The notes: generated from the sequence alone by a model not told the origin. Numbered from the stretch's first letter, positions 17,643 through 26,888 are shown. The stretch: DNA of 64,000 bases from Thalassolituus sp006212115 (GCF_040372045.1 NZ_BAABWH010000001.1), one strand, 5' to 3'. Translations and numbers: made by a program.

Positions 17643-18050
17643 TCACTTCCGCGGCGGAATTGCGTAACTGCCAACAGCATGTGCGACAGGTTCCTGGTCG
17701 CCTTCTGAGTACATCGAGACCTCTCCCACCACTAATGCCTTACCCACTTTCATAAGCGTGCATTCTGCAATTATGTCCCGGTCCGAGGCTGGCTTACGCA
17801 GGAAGTTAAAGTTGAGACTTGTAGTAACCGCCATGGCAACGAGACCGAGCTCTCCGAGAATGGCGACATAGAGTGCCGCATCTGCGACTTCCATCAACAC
17901 GGGGCCGGATACGGTTCCACCCGGCCTGAGGTGGGCCTCAGTGATACGCTTTCGAATGGTTGCACGGCGATTGCCGACCTCTTCGATCAGGAAATCTGCC
18001 TGAGTGAATTCAGTCGCAAAAAAGTGCTCCAGCTCTGATTTAGTCGCCAT
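17643..18050 (-). CDS. PaaI-type hot-dog thioesterase
   Basis: This is a predicted acyl-CoA thioesterase of the PaaI/YbgC-like hot-dog family. The conserved central helix segment GGTVSGPVLMEVADAALYVA and the strand TTSLNFNFLRKPASD are typical. The start at 18050 (MATKSELEHFF, 135 aa) fits the family length better than the ATG ten codons upstream at 18080; a GAGAGAG tract precedes both. It is divergent from the pirin gene. The substrate is unknown. Confidence 0.75.
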   Translation of the reverse strand: MATKSELEHFFATEFTQADFLIEEVGNRRATIRKRITEAHLRPGGTVSGPVLMEVADAALYVAILGELGLVAMAVTTSLNFNFLRKPASDRDIIAECTLMKVGKALVVGEVSMYSEGDQEPVAHAVGSYAIPPRK

Positions 18051-18153
18051 CCGATTGTCTCTCTCTCGTAAACATATCAATCCAGCCGCAGCACTGGCCG
18101 CAGCCGTTCTGTCACCCTAACATTGTAGATAAGAGGAACAAAAGGAGTCCGTT

Positions 18154-19005
18154 GTGGGTACGCTACTTAAAGGCAAGACTAAAGATCTGGATGGGTTCAG
18201 TGTGACCCGTATTCTGCCTCATGCGGAAAAACGTATGGTGGGGCCCTTTGTATTTCTGGATCACATGGGGCCAGCTGACTTCGCTGCAGGAGAAGGAATT
18301 GACGTTCGCCCACACCCTCATATTGGACTGGCTACCCTGACGTATCTGACTGAGGGGTCCATCCTGCATCGCGATAGCCTTGGGAACAACCTTGAGATCC
18401 TGCCCGGAGATGTAAACTGGATGACGGCTGGGCGAGGAATTGTTCACTCCGAACGGGAAACACACGAAACCAAGGCGAATCAACATCAGTTGAATGGCCT
18501 GCAATGCTGGATCGCACTGCCGGAGCAGTTTGCAGAAATTGAGCCTGCCTTTGCGCATCACAAAAAATGCCAGCTTCCGCAGTTCAATAAAGAAGGTGTA
18601 TTCGCTCGTCTGATCGCTGGGGATGCGCTGGGTATGACGTCTCCCATCCGAACCTACTCGCCGATGTTTTTTCTGGATGTCATCCTAAGTGCCGGCAGCC
18701 ACTTTGTTCGTCCTAACCAAGATCAGGAATGTGCCCTGTATGTTCTTGAAGGCAACGTCGACGTGAATTCTGAGCTCTATGAGAAAGGCGATTTCGTATT
18801 ACTCGACGCCGATGATGTCGTGGCAAGCCGTTCGTTCTCGCGTGTGGTGTTTCTGGGAGGTGAGCAATGGCCGAAGACACCACATATGTACTGGAATTTC
18901 GTGTCTTTCAGCAAAGAGCGAATCGAACAGGCCAAGCGTGACTGGCAGGAGGGGCGTTTCCCCGATATTCCGGGAGACAATCAGGAGTTCACTCCTCTTC
19001 CATAA
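18154..19005 (+). CDS. Pirin family protein
   Basis: Pirins are iron-binding bicupins; bacterial members act as quercetinases or as modulators of metabolic enzymes. The N-terminal cupin holds the metal ligands as RPHPHIGLATLTYL and GIVHSERE, and the C-terminal cupin begins around residue 165. The start is a GTG with AAAGGAG six bases upstream, giving 283 aa. The gene ends in convergence with the NADAR gene. Confidence 0.92.
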   Translation: MGTLLKGKTKDLDGFSVTRILPHAEKRMVGPFVFLDHMGPADFAAGEGIDVRPHPHIGLATLTYLTEGSILHRDSLGNNLEILPGDVNWMTAGRGIVHSERETHETKANQHQLNGLQCWIALPEQFAEIEPAFAHHKKCQLPQFNKEGVFARLIAGDALGMTSPIRTYSPMFFLDVILSAGSHFVRPNQDQECALYVLEGNVDVNSELYEKGDFVLLDADDVVASRSFSRVVFLGGEQWPKTPHMYWNFVSFSKERIEQAKRDWQEGRFPDIPGDNQEFTPLP

Positions 19006-19056
19006 ATGTACTGATCTGGACCGAGCCGAGCCAAATCACCGAACCTGGGCAACGAT

Positions 19057-19079
19057 GCGCTATCGGTTAACGATAGCGC
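19057..19079. terminator. Hairpin between pirin and NADAR genes
   Basis: GCGCTATCG and CGATAGCGC pair over nine bases around GTTAA between two converging genes. It has no T run on either strand but is well placed as a shared terminator. Confidence 0.55.
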
Positions 19080-19086
19080 CACGTCT

Positions 19087-19548
19087 TTATGCTTCCGTTT
19101 TGAGCTTATCCCGTACTGCCATCAGGACCTTACCGAAGTTGTTCTTACCGCGCATATCACGGCCACTCCCCCAGAAGTAGTCATAACCGCTCAGTTCAGC
19201 GATACGTAACTCTCCAGTACTCAGAAGTTGCTCGGCTATTTCAGGGTGAGTCTTACACTTAATATAAGTCCCGCGGGTCATCACAACGGTGCTGGTTTTC
19301 TTCCAGTCCTTCCGGCGCTTTGCTCTCCGACTCTTCCCAAGCTTCGCAGCTTCTGCGGCGCTGGCACACTCACGAATCTTATTTCTGTGTGCCTCATCCT
19401 CAAACTTCATCGCTTGATAGTAATGCTCTACGCTCGGCCAATGAGCGCCATCCAGTTCGAACGAGAACATCGCATAAGATGACAGAGGCTGCTCAGTATC
19501 TGCGCGATTAAGAGTAAAGAGTTCTTCATTTTTGTGTTCAAACAGCAT
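19087..19548 (-). CDS. NADAR family protein (YbiA-like)
   Basis: NADAR proteins include YbiA, an N-glycosidase acting on early riboflavin intermediates, and relatives acting on ADP-ribose-type substrates. Conserved segments here are WPSVEHYYQAMKF near residue 40 and the C-terminal DYFWGSGRDMRGKNNFGKVL. The ATG at 19548 gives 153 aa; a TTG at 19560 would add four residues, and neither has a strong ribosome site. It stands alone, divergent from the first diguanylate cyclase. NADAR enzymes are also found in phage-conflict modules, but nothing here suggests that. Confidence 0.85.
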   Translation of the reverse strand: MLFEHKNEELFTLNRADTEQPLSSYAMFSFELDGAHWPSVEHYYQAMKFEDEAHRNKIRECASAAEAAKLGKSRRAKRRKDWKKTSTVVMTRGTYIKCKTHPEIAEQLLSTGELRIAELSGYDYFWGSGRDMRGKNNFGKVLMAVRDKLKTEA

Positions 19549-19730
19549 GGCGATACCCAACTAAGATTCAGCCCCTAATTTACCAGACTCAACATCAGGT
19601 TGTTGATTTTCTGACTGCCGATAGCTGATCTGACGACGCACCCGAAGCCGGTTTTTCTCCCATATAGCAACTTGGTCAAACAGGACGCTATCGACTAGGC
19701 TTACATAGCCTTATCTGTAAAGTGGTTATT

Positions 19731-20918
19731 ATGAACCCGGAACATTCGACCAAGACACAGCCGAGTTACCCGTACTCCCTGATCTCCAACCCTATGGACT
19801 GGAAAGCGATTGATCGCTTCATCTTACTCGCCAGCCTGGTCCTGCTCGCCCCAACATCCTTTGGCATCACTATGTGGATGGCGTATGCCATGGTGCCAGA
19901 ATGGCTGAATCCTACTCTCGTACACTGGCTGAGCGGTCTCTACATACTTCACATCTTGCTGATGTCCGGTTTCATCATGACTGCCTTAAAGTTGCGACGA
20001 TACACTCACGACTGGCCGCTATTCGAAAACATGATCATCGCCAGCTTCCTGATAGTGGTGCTTACGACAGGGTATGTCACCGGCACCTACCTGTCGGAGG
20101 CACTTCTTATTATCTTTCTCGGCGTCATCATTACCTGCACCTTGGCCGACGTAAACAAGATACGCTTCTGCTTCTGGATCGTCGTTCCCGTGCTGGTACT
20201 GATGTCCATTGCCGATCTGACAAACCTACTGCCCCACGCAATGCTTCTTGAGCGCTCGCCGATTGCACCAGACGGGCGGCCTCTGGACGGCTGGATGGCC
20301 GTTAGAATGACGGTAGCCGCCATACTGGCACCTCTGATCTACCTCTGTATTCTGGCTATGAAACGCTGGACCGAGCGCGAAAACCTGTATCAGGAAATGT
20401 CGACCATCGATGGTTTAACCCGACTCGCCAATCGCAATTTCCTGATCAGTCGCGGACAGGAAGAAATTCAACGAGCACGAGCGACCGAATCAACTAGCAT
20501 GCCCCCCCTGTCGTGCATCATGATTGATCTCGACCACTTCAAACAAATTAACGACAGCTGGGGGCACCACGCTGGTGATCAGGTGTTAGTGGCTGCCTCT
20601 AAAATTATGATGGAGAGTGCTCGTCCCAACGACGAAGTTGGCCGCTACGGTGGTGAGGAGTTTGCAGTACTTCTGCCCGGTACCACGCTATTGCAAGCCA
20701 AGCTCATCGCAGAACGCATGCGAGTACGTATCAGCAAAATGGAAGTCGATGTCGATGGGAACCGTATTCACGTTACCGCAAGCTTTGGCGTGGCCTGCTA
20801 CCCTTCACCCGACGTCGAAGCCATGAGTGACCTCCTGAAAACCGCGGATCACGCACTTTATGAAGCAAAAGAGAACGGACGTAACCAAGTAGTTCTGGCT
20901 CAATCAACAAGTAGTTGA
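19731..20918 (+). CDS. Membrane diguanylate cyclase (copy 1)
   Basis: This enzyme makes cyclic di-GMP from two GTP and so controls motility and biofilm. The first 210 residues hold about six membrane helices and form an input domain I cannot assign to a named family. The C-terminal GGDEF domain (about 225-395) has the catalytic GRYGGEEF and an allosteric inhibitory site RPND placed five residues before it. IDLDHFKQINDSWGHHAGDQ is the GTP/metal region. The ATG at 19731 is used rather than a GTG nine bases upstream. It is a close paralog of the next gene. Confidence 0.93.
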   Translation: MNPEHSTKTQPSYPYSLISNPMDWKAIDRFILLASLVLLAPTSFGITMWMAYAMVPEWLNPTLVHWLSGLYILHILLMSGFIMTALKLRRYTHDWPLFENMIIASFLIVVLTTGYVTGTYLSEALLIIFLGVIITCTLADVNKIRFCFWIVVPVLVLMSIADLTNLLPHAMLLERSPIAPDGRPLDGWMAVRMTVAAILAPLIYLCILAMKRWTERENLYQEMSTIDGLTRLANRNFLISRGQEEIQRARATESTSMPPLSCIMIDLDHFKQINDSWGHHAGDQVLVAASKIMMESARPNDEVGRYGGEEFAVLLPGTTLLQAKLIAERMRVRISKMEVDVDGNRIHVTASFGVACYPSPDVEAMSDLLKTADHALYEAKENGRNQVVLAQSTSS

Positions 20919-21052
20919 CGCCAAGTTACGCAAAACCCGTCACAATTCTAGATACTGCCTTCACACAATGTCACTAAGTGAGAGGCAGTTAGCCTTACCC
21001 CTTTCGCCAGAATGCTATCTATACAGTACAGAACATCGAACAAGGCAATATT

Positions 21053-22207
21053 ATGTGCTGTGTAAAAAAGTTAAGCAGGAAATGCACACCGAACCCAATG
21101 GACTGGCAGGCTATTGATCGCTTTATTCTGCTTGCCGGCCTGGTCCTGCTCGCCCCTGTTGGTTTTGGGGCAGCACTCCTTGTCGCCAACGATATGGCGC
21201 CCGAACACATCAACCAAATGTATGTACCCGGACTGCTGTGGCTCTACAGTCTTCATATCATCTTACTCGGCACTATGATTGGTCTCGCTTTTCAGCGCCG
21301 CAAATACGACAGTGACTGGCCCGCTTTCGAAAACACCATCATCGCCAGCTACATCGTCACCATACTTACCAGTGCATTCTTAACAGGCAGCCACTACGGC
21401 GAAGGTTTGTTGCTTATCTTTCTTGGCGTGAACATTACCGGAACACTCGCCAGCGTAAATAAAATCCGCTTTTCGTACTGGATTGTTGTACCAATTCTGG
21501 TGGCCATGGGCATTGCCGATCACATACAAGCGATTCCTCATGCCCCACTCTTAGTGCAACCAATGACAGAAGCCGATGGGCGTCCTCTGTTCGGATGGTT
21601 AATCGTGCGGGACATCATCGTGGTAATCCTCTCCTTCCTGATCTACCTCTGCATCCTGGCTATGAAGCGCTGGACTGAGCGAGAGAATCTGTACCTCGAA
21701 ATGTCGACGACAGACGGCCTTACCCGCTTATCCAACCGTAATTTCTTCATCAATCGCGGACAGGAAGAGATCGACCGTACTCGTGAACAAACACTCAAGT
21801 CAGCCTCTACGCTCGCTTGCATCATGATTGATCTCGACCACTTCAAAAAGATTAATGATACATGGGGGCACCACGCGGGTGACCAGGTACTGGTAGCGGC
21901 ATCAAAAGTGATGCTGAAAAATGCTCGAAACACCGACGAAGTGGGACGCTACGGTGGTGAAGAATTTGCCATGCTGCTTCCTGCGACCAGTCTGAAAAAA
22001 GCTGCCCATATTGCAGAGAGACTGCGCAGAAAGATCAGCGATATGAACGTTATCGTAGACGGCAACAGTATTGACGTAACAGCAAGCTTCGGAGTCGCCT
22101 GCTTCCCAACGTCTGATGTAGACAGCATGGAAGACCTGTTGAAAGCAGCAGACAAAGCATTGTACGAAGCGAAAGAAACCGGCAGAAATAAAGTAGTAAC
22201 AGCGTGA
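21053..22207 (+). CDS. Membrane diguanylate cyclase (copy 2)
   Basis: It has the same architecture as the gene at 19731, with long identical stretches (for example LIYLCILAMKRWTERENLY at the end of the membrane part and GHHAGDQVLVAASK in the GGDEF domain). It keeps the active site GRYGGEEF and an inhibitory-site RNTD. The N-terminal leader is different and shorter, starting MCCVKKLSRK, and the helices diverge more than the catalytic half. A tandem gene duplication is the simplest origin. The two genes are separated by 134 bases without an obvious terminator and the pair ends at a strong one. Confidence 0.93.
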   Translation: MCCVKKLSRKCTPNPMDWQAIDRFILLAGLVLLAPVGFGAALLVANDMAPEHINQMYVPGLLWLYSLHIILLGTMIGLAFQRRKYDSDWPAFENTIIASYIVTILTSAFLTGSHYGEGLLLIFLGVNITGTLASVNKIRFSYWIVVPILVAMGIADHIQAIPHAPLLVQPMTEADGRPLFGWLIVRDIIVVILSFLIYLCILAMKRWTERENLYLEMSTTDGLTRLSNRNFFINRGQEEIDRTREQTLKSASTLACIMIDLDHFKKINDTWGHHAGDQVLVAASKVMLKNARNTDEVGRYGGEEFAMLLPATSLKKAAHIAERLRRKISDMNVIVDGNSIDVTASFGVACFPTSDVDSMEDLLKAADKALYEAKETGRNKVVTA

Positions 22208-22250
22208 GATAAGACCAAAAACCTCCTCGCCAACTTAACTACCAGCCATA

Positions 22251-22280
22251 AAAAAACGCCGCTAAAAAGCGGCGTTTTTT
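22251..22280. terminator. Bidirectional terminator after diguanylate cyclase 2
   Basis: Six A bases and CGCCGCT pair with AGCGGCG and six T bases around an AAAA loop, a 13-bp symmetric hairpin. It serves the cyclase gene and could stop read-through from eno. Confidence 0.93.
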
Positions 22281-22379
22281 AACTCACTCAACCGATAAAC
22301 GGTGTCGCAAGCTGGTAATCGCGTCACGAGCGCAGAAGGTAACAACAGCGTCAGGAGCGATTTGTAAGACCGTTGCGAG

Positions 22380-22470
22380 CGATGATGAGACAAAGCAAAA
22401 TTTTCTGAGGGAGCGGAGTGTACAAGTAGTACATGAGCACCCCGCAGAAAACTTTAACGCCGTATCATCG
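22380..22470. repeat. Nested imperfect palindrome downstream of eno
   Basis: Three concentric inverted repeats share one centre near 22426: CGATGAT (22380-22386) with ATCATCG (22464-22470), TTTTCTG (22401-22407) with CAGAAAA (22445-22451), and TGTAC (22419-22423) with GTACA (22429-22433). GAGCG occurs directly outside or across both outer arms. Similar hairpin elements occur many times between genes in marine gammaproteobacteria, as far as I recall. It lies 14 bases past the eno stop. Confidence 0.6.
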
Positions 22471-22483
22471 AGCGCAGCAGGTA

Positions 22484-23776
22484 TTACTGGCCTTTAATCT
22501 CAGAACGGCCTTTATACGGGGCCTTCGCACCCAGCTGCTCTTCAATACGCAGCAGACGGTTGTACTTAGCAACGCGGTCTGAACGGCACAGTGAACCAGT
22601 CTTGATCTGGCCAGCAGCAGTACCGACTGCCAGGTCAGCGATGGTCGCGTCTTCAGTTTCACCTGAACGGTGAGAGATCACAGCGGTGTAGCCTGCATCT
22701 TTCGCCATTTTGATCGCGTCCAGAGTTTCAGATAGTGAGCCGATCTGGTTGAACTTGATCAGGATCGAGTTAGCGATATCTTTTTCGATACCTTCTTTCA
22801 GGATCTTGGTGTTGGTTACGAACAGGTCGTCGCCCACCAGCTGTACTTTAGCGCCCAGTTTTTCAGTCTGGTATTTCCAGCCAGCCCAGTCAGATTCGTC
22901 CTGACCGTCTTCGATAGAGACGATTGGGTACTGGTCACACAGTTCTGCCAGGTAGTCTGAGAATTCTTCAGCGGTGAAGACTTTGCCTTCGCCTTTCAGG
23001 TCGTACTTGCCATCTTTATAGAATTCAGAAGACGCGCAGTCCAGAGCCAGTGTGACGTTTTTGTCCAGCTCGTAGCCAGCGTTAGAAACCGCTTCTTTGA
23101 TCGCTGCCAGTGCATCGGCATTAGACGCCAGGTTAGGTGCGAAACCACCTTCGTCGCCTACGGCTGTGTTCAGGCCCTGAGAAGACAGTACTTTCTTCAG
23201 TGCGTGGAAGATTTCTGCGCCACAACGCAGTGCTTCAGCGAAAGTAGGTGCGCCAACTGGCTGTACCATGAATTCCTGAATATCAACGTTGTTGTCTGCG
23301 TGCTCACCACCGTTGATGATGTTCATCATAGGAACTGGCATGGAGTAAACGCCTGGGGTGCCGTTGATGTCTGCAATGTGTTCGTACAGCTCGACGCCTT
23401 TTGCAGCCGCAGCGGCTTTGGCAGCAGCCAGCGACACTGCCAGAATGGCGTTGGCGCCCATGTTGGCTTTGTTGTCAGTGCCGTCGATCTCGAGCATTTT
23501 GTTGTCGAGAGCGCGCTGATCCAGTGCGTCCATACCGATCAGGGCTGGCTTGATGGTGTCGTTTACGTTTGCAACGGCTTTCAGTACGCCTTTGCCCAGG
23601 TAACGGCTTTTATCGCCATCACGCAGTTCCAGTGCTTCGCGGGTACCGGTAGATGCACCGCTTGGAGCACATGCTGTACCGAAGAAACCACCTTCCAAGG
23701 TAACGTCTGCTTCGATGGTTGGGTTGCCACGTGAATCCAGCACTTCGCGTGCCTTAATGTCGATAATCTTCGCCAT
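22484..23776 (-). CDS. eno: Enolase
   Basis: Enolase interconverts 2-phosphoglycerate and phosphoenolpyruvate in glycolysis and is part of the RNA degradosome. Recognisable regions are SRGNPTIEADVTLEGG at the N-terminus, MPVPMMNIINGGEHADNNVD, the metal site around QLVGDDLFVTN and the family signature ILIKFNQIGSLSETLD. Length 430 aa is standard. AGGAG lies upstream of the ATG. It is downstream of pyrG, as in many gammaproteobacteria. Confidence 0.99.
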   Translation of the reverse strand: MAKIIDIKAREVLDSRGNPTIEADVTLEGGFFGTACAPSGASTGTREALELRDGDKSRYLGKGVLKAVANVNDTIKPALIGMDALDQRALDNKMLEIDGTDNKANMGANAILAVSLAAAKAAAAAKGVELYEHIADINGTPGVYSMPVPMMNIINGGEHADNNVDIQEFMVQPVGAPTFAEALRCGAEIFHALKKVLSSQGLNTAVGDEGGFAPNLASNADALAAIKEAVSNAGYELDKNVTLALDCASSEFYKDGKYDLKGEGKVFTAEEFSDYLAELCDQYPIVSIEDGQDESDWAGWKYQTEKLGAKVQLVGDDLFVTNTKILKEGIEKDIANSILIKFNQIGSLSETLDAIKMAKDAGYTAVISHRSGETEDATIADLAVGTAAGQIKTGSLCRSDRVAKYNRLLRIEEQLGAKAPYKGRSEIKGQ

Positions 23777-23797
23777 TTTAATCTCCTGAAATTAACG

Positions 23798-23824
23798 CGG
23801 CCTTCGCTGTTAACGCGAAGGCCG
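23798..23824. promoter_or_regulatory. Strong hairpin between pyrG and eno
   Basis: CGGCCTTCGC and GCGAAGGCCG pair over ten bases around TGTTAAC. It ends 22 bases before the eno start. Lacking a T run on the minus strand, it is more likely an mRNA processing or stability element than a terminator. Confidence 0.45.
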
Positions 23825-23847
23825 ATCACAAGGTTTAAATTTAAAAC

Positions 23848-25467
23848 TTATTTATTGTTCAGAGCCGCTTTTATAAAGGCTGAGAACAAGCCATGGCCGT
23901 CGCGCGGGGTCGATGTAAATTCCGGATGGAACTGACACGCAACAAACCATGGGTGATCTGGTACTTCCACAACTTCTACCAACTCGCCATCAACAGAGCG
24001 ACCAGCGATGCGAAGGCCTGCTTTCTCAAGCTCTGGAACCAGTGAAGAGTTCACTTCGAAACGATGACGATGACGTTCGGTGATGACATCGCTGCCATAG
24101 GCCTGAGCAGTCGTTGAACCTTCGGTCAGGACACATTCCTGACCACCAAGGCGCATGGTACCGCCGAGGTCAGAGTTTTCGTCACGGGTTTCAACATTAC
24201 CCGATGCGTCCTGCCATTCAGTGATCAGGCCAATTACTGGGTGTTCGGTATCGCGACTAAATTCGGTCGACTGCGCGTCCTTCCAACCCACGACATTACG
24301 TGCGAATTCAATCACGGCGACCTGCATACCCAGACAGATACCCAGGTACGGAATTTTGTTTTCACGAGCGTGCTGAACAGTGCGGATCTTGCCTTCCACA
24401 CCACGGTTACCAAAACCACCCGGAACCAGGATGGCATCAACCCCCGCGAGAACCTCGACACCTTTACGCTCAACGTCTTCGGCATCGATGTAACGGATGT
24501 TCACTTTGGCGCGATGGTGAATACCGGCATGATCAATCGCTTCGATCAACGACTTGTAAGCATCCAGCAAGTCCATGTACTTACCGACCATCGCGATGGT
24601 CACTTCTTTCTCTGGGTTGAGCTTGGCGTCTGCCACGTCATCCCATTCAGACAGGTCGGCTTCTTTGCATGACAGGTCGAACTTCTCAACGATCAGATCA
24701 TCGAGGCCCGCTTCGTGCAGCATACGAGGAATCTTATAAATCGTATCCGCGTCTTCCAGAGGAACAACGGCACGCTCTTCAACGTTGGTGAAGAGTGCAA
24801 TCTTGCGCAATGAAGAAGCATCGATCTTGTGATCTGAGCGGCAGATCAGTACATCTGGCTGCAGACCAATGGTGCGCATCTCTTTTACAGAGTGCTGAGT
24901 TGGCTTGGTCTTAGTTTCACCCGCAGTCGCAATGTACGGCACCAGTGTCAGGTGCAGAGACAATGCGCGCTTTGAGCCCAGCTCGACTTTCATCTGACGT
25001 ACGGCTTCAAGGAATGGCTGGGATTCGATGTCACCCACTGTGCCACCGATCTCAACCAGCGCTACGTCAGAACCTTCTCCACCTTCCAGAACACGACGCT
25101 TAATTTCGTCAGTGATATGAGGAATAACCTGAACAGTACCACCGAGATAGTCACCACGACGCTCTTTCGCCAACACGTCGGTATAGATACGACCAGTTGT
25201 AAAATTGTTACGACGAGACATGGTCGTGCGAATGAAACGCTCATAATGTCCGAGGTCGAGGTCGGTTTCCGCGCCGTCATCGGTCACGAAGACCTCACCG
25301 TGCTGGAACGGGCTCATGGTACCCGGATCAACGTTGATGTACGGATCAAGCTTGAGCATAGTGACCTTAAGGCCACGGGCTTCCAAAATGGCAGCCAGAG
25401 ATGCAGAAGCGATGCCTTTCCCCAAAGAAGAAACAACACCACCCGTGACAAAGATAAAACGTGTCAT
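23848..25467 (-). CDS. pyrG: CTP synthase
   Basis: PyrG aminates UTP to CTP with glutamine. The synthetase part starts MTRFIFVTGGVVSSLGKGIA and carries KLDPYINVDPGTMSP and the EIGGTVGDIESQPF region. The glutaminase part has the nucleophile in YLGICLGMQ and the His/Glu pair in ACQFHPEFTSTP. The start at 25467 gives 539 aa, close to the E. coli enzyme (545); the open frame continues 39 codons upstream without family similarity. No tilS or accA is found upstream, unlike Pseudomonas-type neighbourhoods. Confidence 0.98.
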   Translation of the reverse strand: MTRFIFVTGGVVSSLGKGIASASLAAILEARGLKVTMLKLDPYINVDPGTMSPFQHGEVFVTDDGAETDLDLGHYERFIRTTMSRRNNFTTGRIYTDVLAKERRGDYLGGTVQVIPHITDEIKRRVLEGGEGSDVALVEIGGTVGDIESQPFLEAVRQMKVELGSKRALSLHLTLVPYIATAGETKTKPTQHSVKEMRTIGLQPDVLICRSDHKIDASSLRKIALFTNVEERAVVPLEDADTIYKIPRMLHEAGLDDLIVEKFDLSCKEADLSEWDDVADAKLNPEKEVTIAMVGKYMDLLDAYKSLIEAIDHAGIHHRAKVNIRYIDAEDVERKGVEVLAGVDAILVPGGFGNRGVEGKIRTVQHARENKIPYLGICLGMQVAVIEFARNVVGWKDAQSTEFSRDTEHPVIGLITEWQDASGNVETRDENSDLGGTMRLGGQECVLTEGSTTAQAYGSDVITERHRHRFEVNSSLVPELEKAGLRIAGRSVDGELVEVVEVPDHPWFVACQFHPEFTSTPRDGHGLFSAFIKAALNNK

Positions 25468-25895
25468 AGAAGGTCCGCGAGCAGAGATGAAAAATTTGTT
25501 ACGGAGCGGGCCAGCTTCCACTGAATTCATGCAACGAATCCCGATGAAATCGGCGCTTGAAGCGCACTTGGGCCACTCACTCAAGATGGGAGGGCAGTTT
25601 ACCCGAAAGCACCTCGAGGGTAAATCAATGGAGTGCTTTTCTTTACCTGTCAGCTCTGCTAATTTGAGCTTTCGTTATGTAAAGACTCTGGATTCAAAAG
25701 TCCGATGATCAACAAGCCGAAAGCTCTAGCGCATATCCGACTGTCTGCCCTGATGTGGTGGATGGCGTCTACTCGCGCAGCGCTCCGGTTCTGAGTCACA
25801 CATACCGGTTTCGGCTGCGAAGAGCAGCAGAAACCTTCTTCCCGATTTCTCTCTTCTTCCGCAGCCACTGATCCACCTGACATATAGGATGAATA
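25468..25895. other. Divergent intergenic region pyrG / EamA gene
   Basis: This 428-base stretch holds the promoters of two divergent genes. An inverted repeat TTTACCC (25598-25604) with GGGTAAA (25618-25624) lies in the pyrG leader side. I see no convincing gene; open frames here lack ribosome sites and family similarity. Confidence 0.5.
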
Positions 25896-26810
25896 ATGAT
25901 GGCTGCCAGCCTCACCAGTGCGGAAAGAAATCTCAGAGTCGGCTTAGCCGTGGCGTTCACAGCTGCATTTCTGTTTTCCACCAAGCCAATCATCATTAAG
26001 TGGCTTTACAGCCTTGGCATGTCAGCGCTTCCGCTCATGGGGCTACGCATGTTGGTCGCCTTCCCTGTGTATCTGATTATCGGCTTCTATCTCTGGAACA
26101 GAATGGAGTCCAAACCGAGTGGTACCAATTTACTGAGGGCATCTGCTGTCGGTTTGCTGGGGTATTACCTCGCCTCCCTACTGGATCTCTCAGGCCTCGA
26201 ATACGTCAGCGCCCAATTGGAGCGCCTGATGTTGTATGCCTATCCCAGCATGGTGATCATCATTGGCGCTATGTTCTTTGGAGCAAAGGTCAGCCGCTCG
26301 GTGATTCCCGCTCTACTGCTTACGTACGCGGGGCTCGGAGTCATGTATGGGCATGACCTTCAGATTGCCCCTCCGGGCACAAGCAATGCGGATATCACCA
26401 AAGGCACCCTACTGATTATTGGCAGTGCACTATCGTTTTCGCTGTTCATTCTGTTCAGTAAGCGCGGCATTGCTGAATTAGGGAGTCTGTTCTTCACCTG
26501 CGTGTCGATGGCCTCTGCGACGCTGGCTACGCTGGTCCACTACGTCATCGCCGAAGGACTGAGCCTTCCCGACATGGATGCAACTCGCTGGTCTGGCACT
26601 CTACTGCTTGCACTGCTCGCGACGGTTGCTCCCTCTTTTATGGTCAGTGAGGCCATTAAAAGAATTGGCCCCGCCAAAGCCAGTGTGTCGGGCACCATTG
26701 GCCCGGTGATGACGACGATTATGGCCATCCTGTTTCTTGGGGAGCCATTCGGCTGGGCAGCCGTCGCTGGAATGACCCTGGTTATGATTGGCGTGTCCCG
26801 CCTGAAATAA
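25896..26810 (+). CDS. EamA/DMT family permease
   Basis: This is a ten-helix drug/metabolite transporter of the inner membrane with two EamA repeats (about residues 15-145 and 160-300). Typical segments are AFLFSTKPIIIKWLY in the first repeat and GPVMTTIMAILFLGEPFGW in the second. The start could be either of two adjacent ATGs. The substrate is unknown. A hairpin follows and separates it from the porin gene. Confidence 0.85.
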   Translation: MMAASLTSAERNLRVGLAVAFTAAFLFSTKPIIIKWLYSLGMSALPLMGLRMLVAFPVYLIIGFYLWNRMESKPSGTNLLRASAVGLLGYYLASLLDLSGLEYVSAQLERLMLYAYPSMVIIIGAMFFGAKVSRSVIPALLLTYAGLGVMYGHDLQIAPPGTSNADITKGTLLIIGSALSFSLFILFSKRGIAELGSLFFTCVSMASATLATLVHYVIAEGLSLPDMDATRWSGTLLLALLATVAPSFMVSEAIKRIGPAKASVSGTIGPVMTTIMAILFLGEPFGWAAVAGMTLVMIGVSRLK

Positions 26811-26815
26811 ACAGA

Positions 26816-26841
26816 GACTGGGTTATCCTGGTGACCCAGTC
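26816..26841 (+). terminator. Candidate terminator after the EamA gene
   Basis: GACTGGGT and ACCCAGTC pair over eight bases with a ten-base loop just after the stop codon. There is no T run, so it is a weak candidate. Confidence 0.35.
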
Positions 26842-26888
26842 CGATCCGGACAGATTAACGAAATTATTCCACTAAGGACGGATTTTTC

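Noticed and set aside
23777..23847. Missing kdsA between eno and pyrG
   Set aside because: E. coli and many others have pyrG directly before eno, so this is not unusual.
25598..25624. TTTACCC/GGGTAAA repeat as a pyrimidine-responsive attenuator of pyrG
   Set aside because: It lacks a T run and the leader-peptide or terminator features known for such attenuators.
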